This document shows, piece by piece, positions 7,409 to 10,458 of a DNA stretch of 10,458 nt. The translations under genes were made by a program, and so were the position numbers. The stretch is from Thiobacillus sp. Its GTDB lineage: Bacteria; Pseudomonadota; Gammaproteobacteria; Burkholderiales; Thiobacillaceae. Position 1 is the stretch's first letter; each line of letters starts with the position of its first letter. The notes beneath the pieces are model-generated. The model did no database searches. It saw only the letters and a list, made by a program, of their open reading frames with translations, and was not told where the DNA came from. The stretch spans positions 1 to 10,458 of the forward strand of contig JAABQU010000278.1 in the NCBI GenBank assembly GCA_011391285.1, written 5' to 3'.

Positions 7409-7695
7409 GTTTTGCTGTTCTTCTCGATATCAAGCCAGGGAGTTTCAACCCCCGACACCGCCACGGTTTTTTGCCGCGAGGTTGCGCCGCGAACCAGGCG
7501 AACCCCAGACTTCGGCACACCCAGTTGCATAGCCAGCCAGGCCAGCAAATGCACATTCGCTTTATTATCGACGGCTGGCGCAGCAATCTTTAATTTCAGC
7601 CGTCCGCCATGCTCGCCGACGACAACGGTCAGTTTCGCACCCGGCTGCACGTGCAGTTCCAGCAGCCAGTCAGGGCCGTTACGGTGCACCCACAT
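7405..7695 (-). CDS. yggU: DUF167 / YggU family protein
   Basis: Small conserved protein of the DUF167 (YggU) family, biochemical function unknown. With the ATG at 7695 it is 96 aa, the usual size. Family signatures are LELHVQPGAK (12-21), LKIAAPAVDNKAN (35-47) and RGATSRQKTV (69-78). A TTG at 7716 would add seven residues and overlap yggT by 14 bp. It has a better upstream GGAG than the ATG, so it remains possible. I prefer the ATG because family members typically begin with a short Met-Trp or Met-Pro-Trp segment just ahead of the first strand. The stop overlaps the GTPase start (ATGA). The position directly after yggT is the common arrangement of these two genes in proteobacteria. Confidence 0.88.
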   Translation of the reverse strand: MWVHRNGPDWLLELHVQPGAKLTVVVGEHGGRLKLKIAAPAVDNKANVHLLAWLAMQLGVPKSGVRLVRGATSRQKTVAVSGVETPWLDIEKNSKT

Positions 7696-7702
7696 TGGTG
7701 GT

Positions 7703-8278
7703 TCAGAGTGCGCCAAGCAGCGCGCGCTCCAGCGCCAGAACCGGCACCATCAGCACCAGCTGGCACACGATGAACAGCACCAGCGGCGTCAGGTCGACAT
7801 TGGCGACCATCGGGACGATGCGCCGCAACGGCCGCAGGAACGGCTCGGACAGTTCATAGATCACCGGCATCAACGGCGTATTGGAATTGACCCATGACAG
7901 AATCGCGCGCACCAGGGTCAGGCCGATGATCAGATAGACAGTCAGGCTCAGCAGCCGCACGACCGCCAGCCCCAGCATCACCGGCCAGACCCGGGCGCCG
8001 GCCAGCGCGAAGGGGAAGCCGTCCAGCCAGTACGACGTGATGACCACAAGCAGTTCGACCAGCAACGCCAGCACCAGGCAGGCCCAGTCGAGGCCGAACA
8101 GGCCTGGCACCACGCGGCGCACCGGCTTCACCGCGAAATCGGTGATGGCGACGATGAATTGTGCGAACGGATTGCGAAACGGCACCCGGAACAGCTGCAT
8201 CATGAAGCGCAGCAACAACGCGATCGCGAACAGGTTGCCGAGTGTCTGGATGAGGAATTTCAGGGCGCCTTCGATCAT
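7703..8278 (-). CDS. yggT: YggT family membrane protein (two YGGT repeats)
   Basis: Inner-membrane protein of 191 aa built from two YGGT repeats. Hydrophobic segments lie near residues 8-28, 62-82, 98-128 and 163-183. Each half carries the family signature after a hydrophobic stretch: RNPFAQFIVAITDFAVKPVR (35-54) in the first and PVIYELSEPFLRPLRRIVP (138-156) in the second. The molecular role is not settled. Relatives have been linked to osmotic tolerance and, in other phyla, to organising membrane or thylakoid and septum components. The ATG at 8278 overlaps the proC stop by 4 bp, so translation is likely coupled. I see no odd features. Confidence in the family is high and in any specific function low. 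Confidence 0.93.
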   Translation of the reverse strand: MIEGALKFLIQTLGNLFAIALLLRFMMQLFRVPFRNPFAQFIVAITDFAVKPVRRVVPGLFGLDWACLVLALLVELLVVITSYWLDGFPFALAGARVWPVMLGLAVVRLLSLTVYLIIGLTLVRAILSWVNSNTPLMPVIYELSEPFLRPLRRIVPMVANVDLTPLVLFIVCQLVLMVPVLALERALLGAL

Positions 8279-9090
8279 GCGAGCCGTCCCAGTTCGTCAC
8301 CCAGTTCGGCACTGCGGCGGCTGGCCGCCTCCACAGCCTGGCCGATGGCCAGCTTGACCGCCGCCGTCTCCAGCACGGAAATGCCGCGCTCGGTGGTGCC
8401 GCCTTTGGAGGTCACGCGCTGCCGCAGCACGGCGGGTTCCTCACCCGACTCCAGCGCCAGCTTGGCTGCGCCAAAGAAGGTCTGCAAGGCCAGCTGTCGC
8501 GCGGTGTCCGGCGCCAGCCCCTGTGCCACTGCCGCGGCCACCAGCGATTCGATGAAATAGAACACATAGGCCGGGCCGCTGCCCGATACCGCGGTGACCG
8601 CATCCAGCAACGGTTCGTCCTCCACCCACACCACGCCGCCGACGGCGCGCAGCACCGCCTCGGCCTGCGACCGCGCATCGTGGTCGACCTGATCCGGTGC
8701 ATACAGACCGGCAATCCCGGCCTGCACCAGCGCCGGAGTATTGGGCATGGCGCGAACGATCCGTGTATGCCCGCCCAGCCAGCGTCCCAGATCGGCCACC
8801 CGCACGCCAGCGGCGATCGACACCACCAGCTGGCCGGCGAGATGCGACGCCAGTGCGGCCGCCACGTCAGGCAGGGATTGCGGCTTCACCGCCAGAACGA
8901 TCAGGGCATGCAGCCGTGCCTGCGACAGATCCGTATGCGTCACCACGCCAAAGCGCGCAGACAGGTTCGTTCGAGCATCGGCGTTGATTTCCACCACCTC
9001 GATATCGGTGGGCTGGGTGCCGCTGGCGATCAGCCCACCGATGATGGCTGCGGCCATGTTGCCGCCGCCGATGAAGCTCACTTTATGCAT
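8275..9090 (-). CDS. proC: Pyrroline-5-carboxylate reductase
   Basis: Reduces pyrroline-5-carboxylate to proline with NAD(P)H, the last step of proline synthesis. At 271 aa it is the normal length. The Rossmann loop FIGGGNMAAAIIGGL (6-20) opens the protein. AVKPQ (67-71) and the substrate-loop block VRAMPNTPALVQAG (112-125) follow. The C-terminal dimer and active-site part has VSGSGPAYVF (168-177) and TSKGGTTERGISVLE (227-241). The frame is open upstream to 9210, but the ATG at 9090 places the Rossmann motif where expected and has a strong GAGGTG ribosome-binding site five bases upstream. That site lies inside one arm of the inverted repeat described separately. Its stop overlaps the yggT start. 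Confidence 0.97.
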   Translation of the reverse strand: MHKVSFIGGGNMAAAIIGGLIASGTQPTDIEVVEINADARTNLSARFGVVTHTDLSQARLHALIVLAVKPQSLPDVAAALASHLAGQLVVSIAAGVRVADLGRWLGGHTRIVRAMPNTPALVQAGIAGLYAPDQVDHDARSQAEAVLRAVGGVVWVEDEPLLDAVTAVSGSGPAYVFYFIESLVAAAVAQGLAPDTARQLALQTFFGAAKLALESGEEPAVLRQRVTSKGGTTERGISVLETAAVKLAIGQAVEAASRRSAELGDELGRLA

Positions 9091-9169
9091 GTTGCACCTC
9101 GGATGTTTCATGAATTCGCGCGATGCCCTGAAGGATACCGGGCACGCCCATAATCGCGCAGGATTTTGT

Positions 9170-9175
9170 TTTATA
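9170..9175 (-). promoter_or_regulatory. Possible -10 element for proC
   Basis: Read on the - strand this is TATAAA in an AT-rich patch about 80 bases before the proC ATG, a plausible sigma-70 -10. No hexamer resembling TTGACA lies 16-18 bases upstream, so support is weak. A start here would give a proC transcript lacking the upstream arm of the inverted repeat, leaving the ribosome-binding site free. Confidence 0.25.
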
Positions 9176-9195
9176 GGGGAATTTTGTGAGGGAGC

Positions 9196-9215
9196 GGCAT
9201 AGTGATTCATATGCC
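9196..9215. other. Hairpin GGCATA / TATGCC in the yggS-proC spacer
   Basis: A perfect 6-bp inverted repeat with an 8-base loop (9202-9209). It could be an operator-like dyad or an RNA hairpin. It lies about 20 bp upstream of the possible proC -10, where an activator or repressor dyad could sit. No regulator family can be assigned. Confidence 0.4.
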
Positions 9216-9227
9216 CGACTGAGCAAA

Positions 9228-9242
9228 GTTTCCATACGAAAC
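9228..9242. other. Hairpin GTTTC / GAAAC in the yggS-proC spacer
   Basis: A perfect 5-bp inverted repeat (9228-9232 and 9238-9242) with the loop CATAC. It lies between the GGCATA hairpin and the terminator-like stem, and adds to the impression that the spacer is a structured element rather than plain leader sequence. Confidence 0.35.
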
Positions 9243-9265
9243 AAAAGCACCCGCAAGGGGTACGC
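9239..9265 (-). terminator. Possible weak intrinsic terminator after yggS
   Basis: On the - strand, ACCC (9261-9258) pairs with GGGT (9252-9249) around the loop CTTGC. GC/GC (9265-9264 with 9248-9247) extends the stem across a two-base bulge. It is followed by TTTTGTTT. The stem is short and the T-tract interrupted, so termination would be partial at best. It lies about 65-90 bases beyond the yggS stop, which would let yggS and proC be partly uncoupled. Confidence 0.33.
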
Positions 9266-9330
9266 CGGATTCGTAAGCGCTAAAGCGCAACGACTCCGCT
9301 GACCAGCGAGGGCGTGCGTCAATTCATGAA

Positions 9331-10083
9331 TCATACGAGGTGGCTTCTCTCACCAAACAGTGCCGTGCCGATCCGCACGATGGTCGCGCCTTGCAGAATC
9401 GCGGCTTCCAGGTCGGCCGACATGCCCATCGACAGGGTGTCGAGCCTGTGGCCGCGTGCGCACAGCGCGTTGAATTGTTCCTGCACCCGCCGGAATCCCT
9501 CACGCTGTGCCGACTGTTCCAGCGTCGGCGCCGGAATCGCCATCAGCCCGCGTAATTTCAAACCTGGCAATTTTTCGACTATTTCAGCCAGAACGGGGAG
9601 ATCGTCCAGTGCCACCCCGCCCTTGCTCGCCTCGCCGCTGACATTCACCTCAATGCAGACCTGCAGCGGTGGCAGGCCAGACGGACGCTGCGCCGACAGC
9701 CGCTCGGCAATTTTCTGCCGGTCGATGCTGTGCACCCAGCTAAAATTCTCGGCAATCGCCCGCGTCTTGTTGCTCTGGATCGGGCCGATGAAGTGCCACA
9801 CCAGCGACAGATCGCGCAGTTGCGCCTGCTTGTCGAGCGCCTCCTGCAGGTAATTTTCTCCGAATTCACTCTGGCCGCAGGCGGCCAGGTCGCGCACCGC
9901 TGCCGCGCCGAAGGTCTTGCTGACCGCCAGCAGCCGTACCGTCGCCGGTTCGCGGCCCGCCTCGGCCGCAGCCTGTGCAATCCGTGCCGTCACCGCGCGC
10001 AAACGCCCACAGGCGGAGGCTTCCGGAGCCACCACGCCAGACTCAAGTTTGCTCGTTTCAAGGCCGTTATCCATTGCGATCAT
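9331..10083 (-). CDS. yggS: YggS family PLP-binding protein (PLP homeostasis protein)
   Basis: Member of the YggS/PROSC/PLPHP family, which binds pyridoxal phosphate in a single-domain TIM barrel and helps control free PLP and amino-acid balance; no catalysis is firmly known. With the ATG at 10083 the product is 250 aa. The PLP lysine is K56 in LLAVSKTFGA (51-60). Further family blocks are FGENYLQEALDK, WHFIGPIQSNK, VNVSGEASKGG, LRGLMAIP and LSMGMSADLEAAI, ending GATIVRIGTALFGER. The start is uncertain: a GTG at 10101, ATGs at 10083 and 10074, and GTGs near 10035 are all possible, and none has a strong ribosome-binding site. The family usually has a shorter N-terminus than the 10083 start gives. 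The final codons and stop lie in the inverted repeat. Proximity to proC is the classic arrangement. Confidence 0.92.
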   Translation of the reverse strand: MIAMDNGLETSKLESGVVAPEASACGRLRAVTARIAQAAAEAGREPATVRLLAVSKTFGAAAVRDLAACGQSEFGENYLQEALDKQAQLRDLSLVWHFIGPIQSNKTRAIAENFSWVHSIDRQKIAERLSAQRPSGLPPLQVCIEVNVSGEASKGGVALDDLPVLAEIVEKLPGLKLRGLMAIPAPTLEQSAQREGFRRVQEQFNALCARGHRLDTLSMGMSADLEAAILQGATIVRIGTALFGERSHLV

Positions 10084-10113
10084 TATCTGACAAAACCCCA
10101 CTCAATACAGAAC

Positions 10114-10117
10114 GAGG
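10114..10117 (+). promoter_or_regulatory. Ribosome-binding site that fixes the GTG start of pilT
   Basis: GAGG lies five bases before the GTG at 10123. Together with the conserved PilT N-terminus beginning exactly there, it decides a non-ATG start. Confidence 0.7.
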
Positions 10118-10122
10118 CACGC

Positions 10123-10458
10123 GTGGACATATCCGAACTGCTGGCTTTTGCCGTCAAAAACAAGGCTTCCGACCTACATCTGTCTGCAAGCCTGCCGCCG
10201 ATGATCCGCGTCAACGGCGACATCCGCCGCATCAACCTGCCGCCGATGGATCACAAGGACGTGCACCGCATGGTGTACGACATCATGAACGACAGCCAGC
10301 GCAAGGTGTACGAGGAAACGCTGGAAATCGACTTTTCGTTCGAGATCCCCTCGCTGGCGCGTTTTCGCGTCAACGCGTTCAACCAGCAGTATGGCGCCGG
10401 CGCGGTGTTCCGGACGATTCCGTCGAAGGTGCTGACTCTGGAAGAGCTCAACTGTCCC
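10123..10458 (+). CDS. pilT: Type IV pilus retraction ATPase PilT, 3' partial
   Basis: Cytoplasmic hexameric ATPase that powers pilus retraction in twitching motility. Only the first 112 codons are in the window, starting with GTG. My translation begins with Asp-Ile-Ser-Glu-Leu-Leu and contains the PilT N-terminal PAS-like domain blocks: KASDLHLSASLPPMIRVNGD (14-33), RRINLPP, YDIMNDSQRK, DFSFEIPSLARFRVNAFNQQ and the highly conserved GAGAVFRTIPSKVLTLEEL. The Walker A and B motifs of the ATPase domain lie beyond the edge. It is divergent from yggS, with about 39 bp between the chosen starts, the usual neighbourhood of pilT in many proteobacteria. The only close alternative is the paralogue PilU, but the N-terminus reads as PilT. 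Confidence 0.95.
   Translation, partial: MDISELLAFAVKNKASDLHLSASLPPMIRVNGDIRRINLPPMDHKDVHRMVYDIMNDSQRKVYEETLEIDFSFEIPSLARFRVNAFNQQYGAGAVFRTIPSKVLTLEELNCP

Larger units (their letters stand above)
9095..9342. repeat. Inverted-repeat-bounded spacer between yggS and proC (MITE-like or RNA switch)
   Basis: The 240-bp yggS-proC spacer is framed by an inverted repeat. Positions 9095-9116 match the reverse complement of 9321-9342 at 20 of 22 bases, with mismatches at 9102/9335 and 9106/9331. Each arm also contains the palindrome TTCATGAA. The right arm holds the yggS stop codon and its last codons; the left arm holds the proC Shine-Dalgarno GAGGTG. The interior holds small hairpins and an AT-rich patch. 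I see no clear target-site duplication outside the arms. An 83-codon frame on the - strand crosses the region but looks non-coding. Two readings are possible: a small non-autonomous element that landed here, or a long-range RNA stem that hides the proC ribosome-binding site. Confidence 0.7.

Noticed and set aside
6386..7897. 503-codon open frame on the + strand opposite the GTPase, yggU and part of yggT
   Set aside because: It crosses three well-supported - strand genes, and its translation is low-complexity Gln/His/Arg-rich with no recognisable domain. It is a shadow of GC-rich codon use.
9091..9210. Longer proC starting at 9210
   Set aside because: The 40 extra residues have no family match, the Rossmann motif begins right after the ATG at 9090, and that ATG has a strong GAGGTG site.
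9083..9334. 83-codon frame on the - strand that starts at the yggS stop (ATGA) and ends at the proC start
   Set aside because: The position is suggestive, but there is no ribosome-binding site, the translation is Arg/Leu/Cys-rich with no domain, base composition differs from the neighbouring genes, and both ends lie in the inverted repeat. It is more likely non-coding.
10084..10122. Promoter pair in the yggS-pilT gap (GATAAT on the - strand, CTGACA on the + strand)
   Set aside because: Single hexamers with no acceptable partner at 16-18 bases. Using the GATAAT would place the preferred yggS ATG inside the promoter.

Overview
The window looks like chromosomal core sequence of a GC-rich betaproteobacterium, probably of the Thiobacillus/Nitrosomonas-type lineages. 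The evidence is the non-canonical proteobacterial GshA family paired with GshB, an incomplete EIIA(Man)-HPr-EI phosphotransferase set, and a yggS/proC/yggT/yggU cluster divergent from pilT. The lineage is inferred from gene content and protein character, not from a database match. No phage, insertion-sequence gene, CRISPR array, tRNA or rRNA is visible.

Left half, + strand (1-5494). The first block is gshA (5' end cut by the window), gshB and an ApbE-like FAD:protein FMN transferase lipoprotein. gshA and gshB share ATGA, and apbE follows at once, so this is probably one transcript for glutathione synthesis plus envelope flavinylation. A 93-bp gap with a good -10 hexamer (TACAAT) leads into the second block: an EIIA of the mannose family, HPr and enzyme I. 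These genes overlap or nearly touch. No EIIB or EIIC permease is present, so this is likely a regulatory phosphorelay rather than a sugar transporter.

Right half, - strand (10083 down to 5501). Transcription order is yggS, a 240-bp spacer, proC, yggT, a DUF167/YggU protein, and a 635-aa dynamin-like GTPase. From proC to the GTPase the genes are chained by short overlaps or near contact. The GTPase converges on ptsI with only 6 bp between their stop codons. PilT, the twitching-motility ATPase, starts on the + strand at 10123 and runs off the window, divergent from yggS.

The most unusual non-coding structure is the yggS-proC spacer. It is bounded by a 22-bp inverted repeat (20 of 22 matching). 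One arm carries the yggS stop codon and the other carries the proC Shine-Dalgarno sequence. Inside are several small hairpins and an AT-rich stretch. It could be a small mobile (MITE-like) element, or an RNA switch that hides the proC ribosome-binding site in read-through transcripts. The least understood protein is the dynamin-like GTPase.
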